Shown: positions 7,792-17,024, counted from the first letter of the stretch. The stretch: 64,000 nt of DNA from Nitratireductor sp. GISD-1A_MAKvit (GCF_040819555.1 NZ_CP161920.1:1005501-1069500); one strand, 5' to 3'. Notes: generated by a model not told the origin, from the sequence alone. Translations and numbers: made by a program.

Positions 7792-8778
7792 TTACTCGAC
7801 GATGCAGTCGCAGTCGGCAAACTCTTCGGGGATCTCGATGCCGAAGGCCGCCATGGCCTTTTTCGAGATGCGCGGAGCGTGGTCCTCATAGGCCGGGTTC
7901 ATCGGCGGGATGGACTTCGGATCGGTGCCATCAAGGATCTGCAGCGCGATCTTGCCGGCATTGAGGCCGACCTGCTGATAGTTCACCGCAAAGCTTGCCG
8001 GAACCACGCCATCGGACACGGCGCCGTCATCGGAGTTGATGATCGGGATGCCGGCCTGCCTTGCGGCGGCCGAAACGGCAGCGATGGCCGGCTGGAGAAG
8101 ATTTGAAGCCGGCGTGTAGATCACGTCCGCCTTGCCGGCGAGCGAAGCAATGCGCTGCTGGATGTCGTTCACATTGTCGACGCCCACGGGCACGACCTCG
8201 AACCCGGCATCCGGCGCGGCCGCCTGAACCTTCTCAAGCAGGGCGACATCGTTGGCCTCGCCCGGGTTGTAGGGCTGGCCGATGCGCTTTGCATCGGGAA
8301 CAAGTTTCCTGGCGAATTCCATGACGGCTGCAACGTCCTGGAGGTCGGTCGCGCCGGTCATGCCTTCATCGCCTGCTTCCCAGGAGGGCACGAGCTTGGC
8401 AGCCACCGGATCGGTGACAGCTGAGAAGACGATCGGGATGCCGGAACCGGAAAGGGCCTTCTTGGCAATCTGGGAAACCGGCGTTGTGACGGTGTACATG
8501 AGGGCGGGGCCCTCGGCCTGCAGCTTCGCAATCATCTGCGGGACCAGTGAGGCGTCGAAATTGGTGTGGCTTTCGGAATAGACAACATCCTTGCCTTCCT
8601 CATAACCACCGGCGGCGAGCGCATCCTTGAAGCCCTGTATTGCCGTGTTGAGCTGCGGATGCTCACCAAAATTGGCGATGCCGATGCGGATCGGCTCTGC
8701 ACTGGCCGCGCCAAGGCCGAACAGAATTGCACCGGCAGCCACAATGCCGCGCAGGGATAAGCGTGATTTTACAGTCAT
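7792..8778 (-). CDS. ABC transporter substrate-binding protein (PF04392/TrpX type)
   Basis: Encodes 328 residues. A signal peptide (about 1-27, GIVAAGAILFGLGAASAEP) is followed by a two-lobed periplasmic binding fold with IRIGIANFGEHPQLNTAI, TVTTPVSQIAKKAL and FSAVTDPVAAKLVPSW, all typical of the ABC_sub_bind family. ATG 8778 is preceded by GGAGGAATGAC. It is the first gene of the minus-strand operon with ATPase and permease, and is divergent from the GntR regulator gene. The operator-like inverted repeat at 8970-9006 probably controls both directions. Ligand unknown. Confidence 0.9.
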   Translation of the reverse strand: MTVKSRLSLRGIVAAGAILFGLGAASAEPIRIGIANFGEHPQLNTAIQGFKDALAAGGYEEGKDVVYSESHTNFDASLVPQMIAKLQAEGPALMYTVTTPVSQIAKKALSGSGIPIVFSAVTDPVAAKLVPSWEAGDEGMTGATDLQDVAAVMEFARKLVPDAKRIGQPYNPGEANDVALLEKVQAAAPDAGFEVVPVGVDNVNDIQQRIASLAGKADVIYTPASNLLQPAIAAVSAAARQAGIPIINSDDGAVSDGVVPASFAVNYQQVGLNAGKIALQILDGTDPKSIPPMNPAYEDHAPRISKKAMAAFGIEIPEEFADCDCIVE

Positions 8779-8969
8779 GTCATTCCTCCCATGGCCAGGG
8801 GCTCGCAAAAAGGGAAGCCCGTGGACCGTGTTCCTGCCAAACACAAATCAGGAGATCGCCCGGCTTGCCGTTGCAATCTCTTCCGGATGGCGCTCCGCAT
8901 GTGAACATGCGGCTCCTCCCCATCCGTTTGAAACCTCATCATATCGTCGGGGCAAGGCCTGTCAAACGC

Positions 8970-9006
8970 TATATATAATCGTTGAACAGCCGTAGAATTA
9001 TATATA
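8970..9006. promoter_or_regulatory. Inverted repeat with opposed -10 boxes between ABC operon and gntR
   Basis: TATATATAAT at 8970-8979 and its exact complement ATTATATATA at 8997-9006 flank a 17-base spacer. The left arm carries TATAAT on the plus strand and the right arm carries TATAAT on the minus strand. Each could be the -10 of a promoter firing across the other, rightwards to gntR (TTG 9032) and leftwards to the binding-protein gene (ATG 8778). Position in the divergent region next to a GntR gene suggests autoregulation. Operator role is inferred. Confidence 0.5.
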
Positions 9007-9031
9007 CTTTTGTTCCCCAGGAGGAGCAGAA

Positions 9032-11206
9032 TTGCATCAAACGGTGGACGGAGCGGAACCGCAGACAAAGACCGAAGCAGCCTATCATCAGCTTCGGCGC
9101 GATATTCTTGCGACACGGCTGATGCCGGGAGCGCCATTGCGGATCGCTGCGCTGCGCAAGACCTATGGCTTTGGCTGGACACCGTTGCGCGAGGCGCTCT
9201 CGCGGCTTGAGGCTGAGCGGCTTGTGACGGCTGAAAGCAATCGGGGCTTTTCGGTTGCGCCGGTTTCTCGAGGAGAACTGGAAGACCTTTCCAAGGCGCG
9301 GCTTGCGGTGGAAACCACGCTGCTGGAGGAATCCATTCGCAAGGGCGATGCCGACTGGGAGGCGGCTGTCGTGACCGCACATTATCGTCTTTCGCGCTGT
9401 CAGATACCTGCCGAGGGGCTTTCGGATGATGCCCTGCATGACTGGGTGGAGAAGCATCAGGCCTTTCACGAGGCGCTGCTTTCCGCGGCTGATGCCACGT
9501 GGCTCAGGCATTTTTATGCGCAGATCTGGGGTCAGTTGTGCCGGCACCACATCTTCCTCACCGTGACACCTACCCTGCGCGCGGCTGCGGGGGCTGAGGA
9601 TGGTCACGAAGCGGCCATCGCGGCTCTCGACGCAGCCATGTCACTTGACCAGCATACGCAACTCATGGAGTTTGCCCTCGACCGCAATCTGGAGGGGGCG
9701 CTGGCACTGATGAAAGAGCATGTGGGTCTGACGGTCGACGTTTTCACCCTTGCCGATCTGGATGGCGCAGGCGGCGGGGGCCGCCGGAACCAGGGCATGA
9801 AGACAGTCGCTCGCTCCGCTCTTGCGGGTGCTGCGCTCTGTTCTTCCGCCGGTGTGGCCTGGGCCCATGCATCCGAACGGGGCTACGTGCTGCTCCTGCC
9901 GACCGACTATTATCTGTTTGGGGGCATGCTGGCGGTTGCGCTGAGCTTTCTTGTGCTTGTCTTTCTTCCTGTTCGAGGGGGCGAACGGCTGCTGGCGCGT
10001 CGCATTTCGCTTTTTCCCATGCCTCTGGATGGGCGGGCGGTGACCAGCACGGTCTCCTTTGTCATCCTCGCGGGGCTGGTGTTTGCCGGATTTTCCGGCA
10101 GCCGCGACCCGCTCTCCAATCCGTTGCCACTGGTGATATGGACGCTTTTGTGGGTGGGTGTCACCGTCTTGCAGGGGGTGCTTGGCAATCTCTGGGCATG
10201 GATAAACCCGTGGTATGGGCCATGGCGCCTTCTTGTGCAGTCGGGGTTTCCCGAGGGCGGGTTCTGGCGCTTGCCGGAAGCGCTGGGGCGGTGGCCTGCC
10301 TTTCTGACTCTCTCGGGTTTCGCCTGGTTCGAACTGGTGTATCTGGCGCCAGCTGATCCAGAGCGGCTGGCGATAGCGGTTTCGCTCTACTGGGGCTTCA
10401 CCTTTGCGGGAATGATCCTTTTTGGCCATGAAGCCTGGAGCCGCCGGGTCGAGTTTTTGACCATCTTTTTCGACATGCTCTCGCGCCTCTCTTTTCTTGC
10501 GCTGAGCGAGAGGGGCAGGCGGCGGAGGCTGCTGCTTGGTCTGCCGGGCCACAAGCTCGACGGCGCGATGGCACTGTCGCTTTCCGGAACCGCCTTTTTG
10601 CTACTGGCTCTGAGCTCGGTCTCTTTCGATGGCCTCAAGCACACCTTCTTCTGGCTCGATCTCATCGGCATCAATCCGCTGGAGTTTCCGGGGCGTTCGG
10701 CGGTGGTCGGGGCGAGTTCGCTCGGACTTGTCGCGATGTTCGGGCTGCTTTTCTCAGGCTTCATGGGCGCTGTCTGGCTTGGTTGCCGGCTGGCAGGAGA
10801 AGAGGACGTTGTGGGCACGGCAGGGCATCTTGCATGGTCGATCATCCCGATCGCGCTTGCCTATCACTTCTCGCATTATCTGGTGAGCTTCACCATCAAC
10901 AGTCAGTATGCGCTTGCAGCCCTTTCCGACCCGTTGATGCGGGGCTGGAACCTTTTTGGCACTGCCGGTCTGCATGTGCAGGCGGGGGCGACGCTTGGGG
11001 CGCAATCGGCCTGGATCATATGGAATGCGCAGGCCATCGCGATCATTGGTGGGCATGTGCTGGCGGTGGTTCTGTCGCATCTGATCGCTTATCGCCATTT
11101 GGGCTCTGCGAAGCGCGCCACGATGAGCCAGATTCCTCTTGCTGTTCTGATGGTCGGTTACACGGTTTTCGGTCTCTGGCTGCTGTCTGCGCCAACCGCC
11201 GGCTGA
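9032..11206 (+). CDS. GntR/FCD regulator fused in frame to a polytopic membrane protein (fusion probably due to +1 error)
   Basis: Residues 1-255 are a GntR-family regulator: winged helix (AAYHQLRRDILATRLMPGAP, then WTPLREALSRLEAERLV) and an all-helical FCD ligand domain (EKHQAFHEALLSAAD). TTG 9032 follows GGAGGAG. From Met256 (ATG 9797) a separate protein seems to begin, with its own signal sequence (MKTVARSALAGAALCSSAGV), the AHASERGYVLLLPTDYYLFG stretch and about ten membrane helices over 469 residues. Removing one G of GGGGG at 9776-9780 would end the regulator at a TGA at 9798-9800 that overlaps the ATG, a normal 4-base coupling. The fusion is therefore probably artificial. The regulator likely controls the divergent TrpX-type ABC operon; the membrane protein has no function I can name. 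Confidence 0.75.
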   Translation: MHQTVDGAEPQTKTEAAYHQLRRDILATRLMPGAPLRIAALRKTYGFGWTPLREALSRLEAERLVTAESNRGFSVAPVSRGELEDLSKARLAVETTLLEESIRKGDADWEAAVVTAHYRLSRCQIPAEGLSDDALHDWVEKHQAFHEALLSAADATWLRHFYAQIWGQLCRHHIFLTVTPTLRAAAGAEDGHEAAIAALDAAMSLDQHTQLMEFALDRNLEGALALMKEHVGLTVDVFTLADLDGAGGGGRRNQGMKTVARSALAGAALCSSAGVAWAHASERGYVLLLPTDYYLFGGMLAVALSFLVLVFLPVRGGERLLARRISLFPMPLDGRAVTSTVSFVILAGLVFAGFSGSRDPLSNPLPLVIWTLLWVGVTVLQGVLGNLWAWINPWYGPWRLLVQSGFPEGGFWRLPEALGRWPAFLTLSGFAWFELVYLAPADPERLAIAVSLYWGFTFAGMILFGHEAWSRRVEFLTIFFDMLSRLSFLALSERGRRRRLLLGLPGHKLDGAMALSLSGTAFLLLALSSVSFDGLKHTFFWLDLIGINPLEFPGRSAVVGASSLGLVAMFGLLFSGFMGAVWLGCRLAGEEDVVGTAGHLAWSIIPIALAYHFSHYLVSFTINSQYALAALSDPLMRGWNLFGTAGLHVQAGATLGAQSAWIIWNAQAIAIIGGHVLAVVLSHLIAYRHLGSAKRATMSQIPLAVLMVGYTVFGLWLLSAPTAG

Positions 11207-11502
11207 AGAAATGCCGGATCGCTGGAATAAATTTCCTTGAACCGCATTTTCACGTGACAGCAGTTCTGCTGATCCTTGCTTTGCAGTAACTCTTTGTTTC
11301 TTCGATGCTTTGTCCCCCATTGGCAATTCCGCTGAAGCCCGAAATGCACTAGAACACTGGCGTAGTTCCCTTGGGGCATGTCCTGTTGCCAAGGGAAAGG
11401 ATTGGTGATTTAGTTTGTACACAAGTGATTTTTCCGACGCTGGAAAATGCTTCCAACCGTTGGAAATGCTCGGTCAAACGATCACAACAATGGGGAACCG
11501 GC

Positions 11503-12807
11503 ATGAGTGAAAATCGCAAGTCTCTACTCAAGTTAAACGACGGCCTGTCGCGCAGGTCCGCGCTCAAGGGTTTGGGAGCCGCGGCGGGTCTGATCGCTGC
11601 GCCGGGCTTTGTGCGCTATGGCCAGGCGCAGTCTTCCGAGCCCATCAAGGTCGGTTTCCAGTGCCACCGGACAGGCATCGGTGCGGCCTATGGCCGTTGG
11701 TATGAAAGGGTGACGACGGCTGCTGCCAAGCGCATCAACGATGCCGGCGGCATCAACGGACGTCCACTCGAGATCATCATCGAGGATGATGGCACCGACC
11801 CGAAACGCGGTGCGGAAGTGGTGGAGAAATTCGCCAACCAGCACAAGGTCGATCTGGTTTACGGCACGCTGTTCTCCCACGTGGTGGTCGGCTCCGCGCC
11901 GGCTGCGGGCGAGCTGAAAATTCCCTATTACGTGGTGAGCGAGGGCTACCACGTGGCATCGGGCAAGATGAACCGCTACTGCGTGCAGCCGGGCATCACC
12001 GATGTGAAGGCGCAGGCGCGTTCCATGGCGCCGTGGATCGCTGGCAATCTCGGCAAAAAGGTTACGCTGGTCTATCCGGACTATGCATTCGGCCACGACC
12101 ACCGCGATTTCTTCACCCCGGCGATTGAGGCGCAGGGCGGGCAAGTGGTTGCCAAGGTGCCGATCCCGCCGACCGAGACCTCGTTCACACGCTATTTCCC
12201 GCAGATCCCGCGCGACACGGATGTGATCTACCATGTGATGGTGGGCCCCGCCGTGCTGACCTTCGTGAAGGAGATGGGCGAGTTCTTCGGCTCCGGTGGG
12301 CCGCAGCTCTTCGGTTTTATCGATTCGCTCGAAGCCGTGGATATGGGAAGCCCGGGGCTGGAATTCCTTGAAGGCAGCCATTTCTGGGAAGGCATGCCGC
12401 GCTATGCGCAGCCCGATCAGCCGGACTATGTGACCGCCTACCGAGAGGCTGTGGGCATTGATGAGAATGGCGCCAGCGTTAACGACGCCAAGGACGTTTC
12501 CACCGCAGCCCACATGTTCGGTTGCTGGGAGACGCTCAACATCATCAAGGCATCGATGGAAGCGTGCGATTACAAGGGGCCGGATGACCGGGCCGCGATG
12601 ATCGAGGCGACCGAGGCGATGACCGAGATGGAGGCCGGGCCGGACCATCCGCAGGGCAAGAAGCTGTTCAACGGCAAGATCCACCAGGTCTTTGGCGAAC
12701 AGAGCATCAGCCAGGTGAAGGACGGCAAGCTGGAAGTGGTGCACCGCACCTCCATCGACGATGGCGCCTACGAGCCTGAGGCCGATTACACGGCGATGTC
12801 GTTTTAA
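11503..12807 (+). CDS. Branched-chain-amino-acid-type ABC transporter substrate-binding protein
   Basis: Encodes 434 residues. A twin-arginine signal (LSRRSALKGLGAAAGLIAAP) precedes a type-1 periplasmic binding fold of the Leu/Ile/Val or amide family: IKVGFQCHRTGIGAAYG, INDAGGINGRPLEIIIEDDG and VDLVYGTLFSHVVVG. ATG 11503 is chosen because the frame from 11371 adds a leader without family likeness and the Tat signal begins shortly after 11503. It heads a plus-strand set with two permeases and two ATPases. The next genes (nicotinamidase, molybdenum hydroxylase) suggest the ligand is an N-heterocycle or amide rather than a branched-chain amino acid; this is inference. Confidence 0.9.
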   Translation: MSENRKSLLKLNDGLSRRSALKGLGAAAGLIAAPGFVRYGQAQSSEPIKVGFQCHRTGIGAAYGRWYERVTTAAAKRINDAGGINGRPLEIIIEDDGTDPKRGAEVVEKFANQHKVDLVYGTLFSHVVVGSAPAAGELKIPYYVVSEGYHVASGKMNRYCVQPGITDVKAQARSMAPWIAGNLGKKVTLVYPDYAFGHDHRDFFTPAIEAQGGQVVAKVPIPPTETSFTRYFPQIPRDTDVIYHVMVGPAVLTFVKEMGEFFGSGGPQLFGFIDSLEAVDMGSPGLEFLEGSHFWEGMPRYAQPDQPDYVTAYREAVGIDENGASVNDAKDVSTAAHMFGCWETLNIIKASMEACDYKGPDDRAAMIEATEAMTEMEAGPDHPQGKKLFNGKIHQVFGEQSISQVKDGKLEVVHRTSIDDGAYEPEADYTAMSF

Positions 12808-12843
12808 AACATCGAGGCGGGCGGCGTTTGCCCCTCACCCTTA

Positions 12844-12869
12844 CCCTCTCCCCGCAAGCGGGGAGAGGG
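12844..12869. repeat. GC-rich palindrome (rhizobial intergenic repeat)
   Basis: CCCTCTCCCCGC, AA, GCGGGGAGAGGG form a perfect 12-bp inverted repeat between the binding-protein stop and the permease start. The CTCTCCCCGC..GCGGGGAGAG unit is a dispersed intergenic palindrome seen in many rhizobial genomes. It may lower expression of the transporter genes relative to the binding protein by RNA processing or partial termination. No T run follows. Confidence 0.6.
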
Positions 12870-12947
12870 GGATGTCAGCGTTGCGGCTTTCCCATGGGAT
12901 GGCTTGGCGGCTCTCCTTCCGCTCCTTTCATGAAAGTGCATTTGTGA

Positions 12948-13829
12948 ATGGCCTTCGGTCCGTATTTTCTCCTCGCTACGCTTGAAGGGCTGGTGACGGC
13001 GGCTGTTTTGTCGCTGATTGCTCTCGGCCTTTCGCTCGTCTTCGGTGTCATGCGGGTGGTGAATGTCGCCCATGGCGAGTTCTACATGCTGGGCGCGGTG
13101 CTCGCCTGGTGGGTCGCATCGCTGTTCGGCGGACACCCGGCAATCGGTTTTCTGGCAGCGCTGGTATTAAGCCCGCTCGTTGTCGCAGCCATCGCCTTCA
13201 TTGCCGAGCGGCTGGTCTTGAGCCGGCTGAAATATGAGCCGGAAGCGACCATCGTGGCCACGATCGGCCTGCTTTATATTATCCAGCAGCTGGCTCTCAC
13301 CTTCTACGGCCCCGAAGCGCGACCGGTGGAGGCGCCGTTCCACTATCGCATGCAACTGCCATGGTTCGGCTATTCTGCCTACAAGCTGGCCGTGATCGGG
13401 TTTTCCATCGTCATGATGCTGGCGACGTGGTTTGTGCTCACACGCACGAAGATCGGCCTTGTCATGCGCGCGACCCAGTTCGACCGGGAGACGGCGCAGG
13501 CTTTTGGCATTCCGGTCGGGCGCGTCTATGCCGGCGTGTTCGCGCTGGGGGCGGGGCTTGCCGCCGTTGCCGCCGTGCTGATCGTGCCGATCCAGCAGGC
13601 GCATTATTTGATGGGGCACGATCCGCTGCTTCTGTCCTTCATAGTCGTGATCATCGGCGGTCTGGGATCGTTGCGCGGCACGGTTTTGGCGGCAGTGCTG
13701 ATCGGCCTGTCGGATGGCATCATCTCAATGTTCTTCTCGCCGACACTTGCCAAAATGCTGGCGACGCTGGCTGTCGCGATGATCCTCGTGTTCCGCCCGC
13801 AGGGCCTGTTCGGAGCGGCGGCACGATGA
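12948..13829 (+). CDS. Branched-chain-type ABC transporter permease (LivH)
   Basis: Encodes 293 residues of an inner-membrane permease with about eight helices. LivH features are the N-terminal ALGLSLVFGVMRVVNVAHGE, the loop QAFGIPVGRVYAGVFALGAG and the end GLGSLRGTVLAAVLIGL. ATG 12948 is used. The stop overlaps the ATG of the LivM gene by four bases, so the two are translationally coupled. Confidence 0.92.
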   Translation: MAFGPYFLLATLEGLVTAAVLSLIALGLSLVFGVMRVVNVAHGEFYMLGAVLAWWVASLFGGHPAIGFLAALVLSPLVVAAIAFIAERLVLSRLKYEPEATIVATIGLLYIIQQLALTFYGPEARPVEAPFHYRMQLPWFGYSAYKLAVIGFSIVMMLATWFVLTRTKIGLVMRATQFDRETAQAFGIPVGRVYAGVFALGAGLAAVAAVLIVPIQQAHYLMGHDPLLLSFIVVIIGGLGSLRGTVLAAVLIGLSDGIISMFFSPTLAKMLATLAVAMILVFRPQGLFGAAAR

Positions 13830-14791
13830 CCAGACTGACCCCTTCGACAAAATCCATTGCGCTGCATGTGGGCGTGGTTCTCGCGCTGCTGGCACTCAAC
13901 TTCCTCCTGCCGGAATATCATCGTGGCGTGTTTGCGCGGGTGCTGGTGCTGGCCGTCTTCGCCATGGGCTACAATCTGGCCTTTGGCTATACGGGCCTGC
14001 TCAGCCTTGGCCATGCGATGTTCTTTGCCGCCGGGCTCTACGGGGCGGGGCTCACCATCTATCATCTGGAATGGAGCGTGTGGCCGGCGTTTGGCGCGGG
14101 GCTTGCCGCCGGCGTGGTGGTGGCGCTTGTGGTCGGCCTTCTGGCACTGCGCACCACGGGCGTCGCGTTCATGATCGTGACGCTGATGTTCGCACAGGTC
14201 TTCTACCTGATGACCCTTTATTTCACGACCTACACGCGCGGCGAGGAAGGGCTCGTTCTGCCGCAGGAGATGCGGGTGCTGGGCTTTCCCAGCGGGATGC
14301 TTGATCTCTCGGATCCGTCGACACGCTATCTCGTGGCGCTTTCGCTGTTCACCATCGTGCTGGCCGCGATCCTGTTTCTGGTGCGCGCGCCCTATGGACG
14401 CTCGCTGATCGCCATCCGCGAAAATGAAGAGCGCATGCGCATGCTGGGCTATGACGTTTTCGCAAACAAGCTGATGGCGGTGGTGCTTTCGGGGCTTTTC
14501 TGCGCGGCATCGGGTGCGGCCTATGCGGTGCTGTTCGGCTATGTCAGTTCGGGCTTTGCGGCAATCCAGTATTCGATACTGCCGCTGCTGTGGGTTTTGG
14601 TCGGCGGGGCGGCGACGACGCTCGGGCCTCTGATCGGCACGCTGTTCATGTTCTATGTTATCGACACCGCGTCGAGCTACACCACGGCGCATCTCATGGT
14701 GGTCGGACTGGTGCTGATCGGCGTGATCCTGTTTTTCCCCAAAGGCATCATCGGAACGGTGCGTGAAAGGTGGTTGCCATGGCTGCCGTGA
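13826..14791 (+). CDS. Branched-chain-type ABC transporter permease (LivM)
   Basis: Encodes 321 residues of the second permease. LivM hallmarks are NLAFGYTGLLSLGHAMFFAA near residue 50, IRENEERMRMLGYDVFANKL in the cytoplasmic loop and FGYVSSGFAAIQYSI. ATG 13826 lies in an ATGA overlap with livH; the longer open frame from 13361 is out-of-frame translation of livH. The gene's end overlaps the livG start by 13 bases. Confidence 0.92.
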   Translation: MTRLTPSTKSIALHVGVVLALLALNFLLPEYHRGVFARVLVLAVFAMGYNLAFGYTGLLSLGHAMFFAAGLYGAGLTIYHLEWSVWPAFGAGLAAGVVVALVVGLLALRTTGVAFMIVTLMFAQVFYLMTLYFTTYTRGEEGLVLPQEMRVLGFPSGMLDLSDPSTRYLVALSLFTIVLAAILFLVRAPYGRSLIAIRENEERMRMLGYDVFANKLMAVVLSGLFCAASGAAYAVLFGYVSSGFAAIQYSILPLLWVLVGGAATTLGPLIGTLFMFYVIDTASSYTTAHLMVVGLVLIGVILFFPKGIIGTVRERWLPWLP

Positions 14792-15519
14792 AGCCGCTTC
14801 TTGAAACCCATGGGCTTGGCCGCTCCTTCGGCGGGCTGCGGGCGGTGGATGGCGTGGACTTCTCACTGCCGGAAGGCGAGACGCACGCGATCATCGGGCC
14901 GAACGGGGCCGGCAAGACGACCTTTGTGAGCCTGATTTGTGGGCGTGTCGCGCCCACCGAGGGACGCGTCGTTTTCGACGGGCAGGACATTTCGCTGATG
15001 CCCGCCCACAGGCGGGTCCGTGCCGGCATCGCCTACACGTTTCAGATCACCAGCGTGTTTGCCAATCTGACGGCCTTCGACAATGTGGCGCTGGCGGTGC
15101 AGCGGCAATTGATCGACGATCATGAAAGGGGGCTCTCCTCCCGCGCGCTGACCGAGCACGGCATGGACGCGCTTCAGAAGGTCGGGCTTGGGGACTATGC
15201 CGACAAGGTGGCCGGCAATCTTTCCTATGGCCACCAGAGGCTTCTTGAGGTGGCGATGGGGCTGGCGCTCCGGCCGCGCCTTCTGATCCTTGATGAGCCG
15301 ACGCAGGGCCTTTCCGACAGCGAGATCGAGAATTTCATCGCGCTGGTGCGCCAGATCGGCGAGGAGGCGACGGTGCTTCTTATCGAACACAATATGGATG
15401 TGGTCATGGCGCTCGCCGAACGCATCACGGTGATGGAGCAGGGGCGCATTCTCGCGCAGGGCGCACCTGCCGAAATCCGCGCGAACCAGGCCGTCCAGCA
15501 GGCCTATCTCGGAGGTTGA
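14779..15519 (+). CDS. Branched-chain-type ABC transporter ATPase (LivG)
   Basis: Encodes 246 residues. Walker A GPNGAGKTTFV, signature LSYGHQRLLEVAM, Walker B LLILDEPTQGL and the switch His in VLLIEHNMDVVM are all intact. ATG 14779 is preceded by GAAAGG at 14764-14769; GTG 14770 is a less likely alternative. The gene overlaps livM and is followed after one base by livF. Confidence 0.92.
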   Translation: MAAVKPLLETHGLGRSFGGLRAVDGVDFSLPEGETHAIIGPNGAGKTTFVSLICGRVAPTEGRVVFDGQDISLMPAHRRVRAGIAYTFQITSVFANLTAFDNVALAVQRQLIDDHERGLSSRALTEHGMDALQKVGLGDYADKVAGNLSYGHQRLLEVAMGLALRPRLLILDEPTQGLSDSEIENFIALVRQIGEEATVLLIEHNMDVVMALAERITVMEQGRILAQGAPAEIRANQAVQQAYLGG

Positions 15520-15520
15520 G

Positions 15521-16228
15521 ATGAGGGCTGCCCTGACAATGGAGAATGTCGACAGCGCCTATGGCCATGTGCAGGTGTTGCGCGGCTTCGATCTGGAATT
15601 GCGGCAGGGCGAGGTGCTCTGCCTGCTTGGCCGCAATGGCGCGGGAAAGACGACCGCGCTGAAGACGATCATGGGGCTGGTGCCGGCCACGGGCGGGCGC
15701 ATTCTACTTGGCGATGTGGAACTCAACAGTCTTGCCCCCCACGAGGTGCCGAAGGCCGGCGTCGCCTATGTGCCGCAGGGGCGGCGGCTCTTTTCCGAAC
15801 TGACAGTGGGCGAGAACATCGAGATCGGTCTGATGACGCGGGGCAAGGGCGCTGCCACGCGCGACAGTGTGCTCGATCTCTTCCCTGTGTTGCGTGAGCG
15901 GCTGAAGCAGCGCTCCGGCACGCTTTCCGGCGGTGAACAGCAGATGCTGGCCATGGCGCGGGCGCTGTGTCTGGAGCCGCAGGTGCTCCTGCTGGATGAG
16001 CCGACGGAAGGCCTCATGCCCTCCATGATCGCGCGCATCCGCGAGACGGTGGCAGGGCTGCGCGAGCGCGGGGTCTCGACCATTCTTGTGGAACAGCGGG
16101 TGGATGCCGTTTTGCCAGTGGCGGATCGCGTGGCGTTCATCGAGAACGGCCGCAATCGTGAGACGGTGGAAGTCGAGCGGCTGCGGGAAGACCCGGATAT
16201 GGTGCACCGCTATGTGGGCGTGGGGTGA
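15521..16228 (+). CDS. Branched-chain-type ABC transporter ATPase (LivF)
   Basis: Encodes 235 residues of the second ATPase. Walker A GRNGAGKTTALK, signature LSGGEQQMLAMARAL, Walker B VLLLDEPTEGLMP and the LivF-typical YVPQGRRLFSELTVGENI are intact. ATG 15521 directly follows the livG stop. It closes the five-gene transporter set; the convergent nicotinamidase gene ends 30 bases downstream. Confidence 0.92.
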   Translation: MRAALTMENVDSAYGHVQVLRGFDLELRQGEVLCLLGRNGAGKTTALKTIMGLVPATGGRILLGDVELNSLAPHEVPKAGVAYVPQGRRLFSELTVGENIEIGLMTRGKGAATRDSVLDLFPVLRERLKQRSGTLSGGEQQMLAMARALCLEPQVLLLDEPTEGLMPSMIARIRETVAGLRERGVSTILVEQRVDAVLPVADRVAFIENGRNRETVEVERLREDPDMVHRYVGVG

Positions 16229-16258
16229 CGCGGGGACGTTGGTGCCGGGCACCATCGC

Positions 16259-16858
16259 TCACACCAGCGTTACACCGGCCTCTTTCATCTTCGCAGTCAT
16301 GGCAGCCAGTGAGCCGCCGAGGTCGATGGCGCGGCAGCCTTTCATGATGACGGTTGCCCCAAAGCCCTGACGGCGCGCATCGATGGCCGAATAGGCAACG
16401 CAGAAATCCGTGGCCAGGCCGGCGAGCGTCACCATGGTGATGCCGCGTTCGCGCAGATAGCCTGAGAGGCCGGTCGGCGTTTCGTGATCGTTTTCGAAAA
16501 AGGCGGAATAGCTGTCGATAGCGCTGCGAAAACCTTTTCGGATGACCAGCTCCGCCTTGTCCCATGCCAGATCCTCGTGAAACGCGGCGCCCTTGGTGCC
16601 CTGCACGCAGTGATCGGGCCAAAGCGTCTGTGTCCCATAGGGCATTTCGATCGTCTCGAACGGGGCCTTACCCTGATGTGAGGAGGCGAAGCTTGAGTGG
16701 CCTGCCGGGTGCCAGTCCTGAGTCAGCACCACATGATCAAAGCGCGCGATCAGTCCATTGATGACGGGCACCACTGCGTCGCCGTCGTTAACGGCTAGCG
16801 CTCCCCCGGGGCAGAAATCATTCTGCACATCGATCACGATCAGCGCCTCGTCGGCCAT
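16259..16858 (-). CDS. pncA: Nicotinamidase (pyrazinamidase)
   Basis: Encodes 199 residues of the isochorismatase-fold amidase that converts nicotinamide to nicotinate and ammonia. The catalytic Asp lies in IVIDVQNDFCPGGAL, the Lys in VIRKGFRSAIDSYS and the nucleophilic Cys in LAGLATDFCVAYSA. Metal-binding DxHxxxH is seen as TQDWHPAGHSSF. All key residues are present. It is convergent with livF and divergent from the molybdenum hydroxylase operon. In this context it may both feed NAD salvage and supply nicotinate to the neighbouring oxidative genes, which is inference. Confidence 0.93.
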   Translation of the reverse strand: MADEALIVIDVQNDFCPGGALAVNDGDAVVPVINGLIARFDHVVLTQDWHPAGHSSFASSHQGKAPFETIEMPYGTQTLWPDHCVQGTKGAAFHEDLAWDKAELVIRKGFRSAIDSYSAFFENDHETPTGLSGYLRERGITMVTLAGLATDFCVAYSAIDARRQGFGATVIMKGCRAIDLGGSLAAMTAKMKEAGVTLV

Positions 16859-16938
16859 GCCCTGTCTCCCTTTTTTATGAAGTCGTTGCGAAGGTGGACC
16901 GAATGTTCCCCTTTGACAAGCGTGCTGAGGAGCGTATC

Positions 16939-16956
16939 ATTCGTATACAAACGAAT
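16939..16956. promoter_or_regulatory. Candidate operator before the molybdenum hydroxylase operon
   Basis: ATTCGT, ATACAA, ACGAAT form a 6-bp inverted repeat with a 6-base spacer, in the divergent region between pncA and the FAD-subunit gene. Its size and symmetry suit a MarR- or GntR-type dimer, and a MarR gene closes the downstream operon. No binding data can be read from the sequence. Confidence 0.35.
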
Positions 16957-17024
16957 TTAAGCCCCGCCGTCAGAGCATCAAAAGGGGCCAGGGAACAACA
17001 GCTCAAGTGGCAGGCAGGCGCAGC

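Noticed and set aside
9032..11206. A genuinely new membrane-anchored GntR one-component regulator
   Set aside because: A single extra G at a GGGGGCC run explains the fusion and restores a normal ATGA gene overlap; the same lesion occurs nine more times in the window.
13604..14866. 420-codon minus-strand frame opposite livM
   Set aside because: livM is secure by motifs and operon position; the antisense product is low-complexity His/Arg/Gln-rich.
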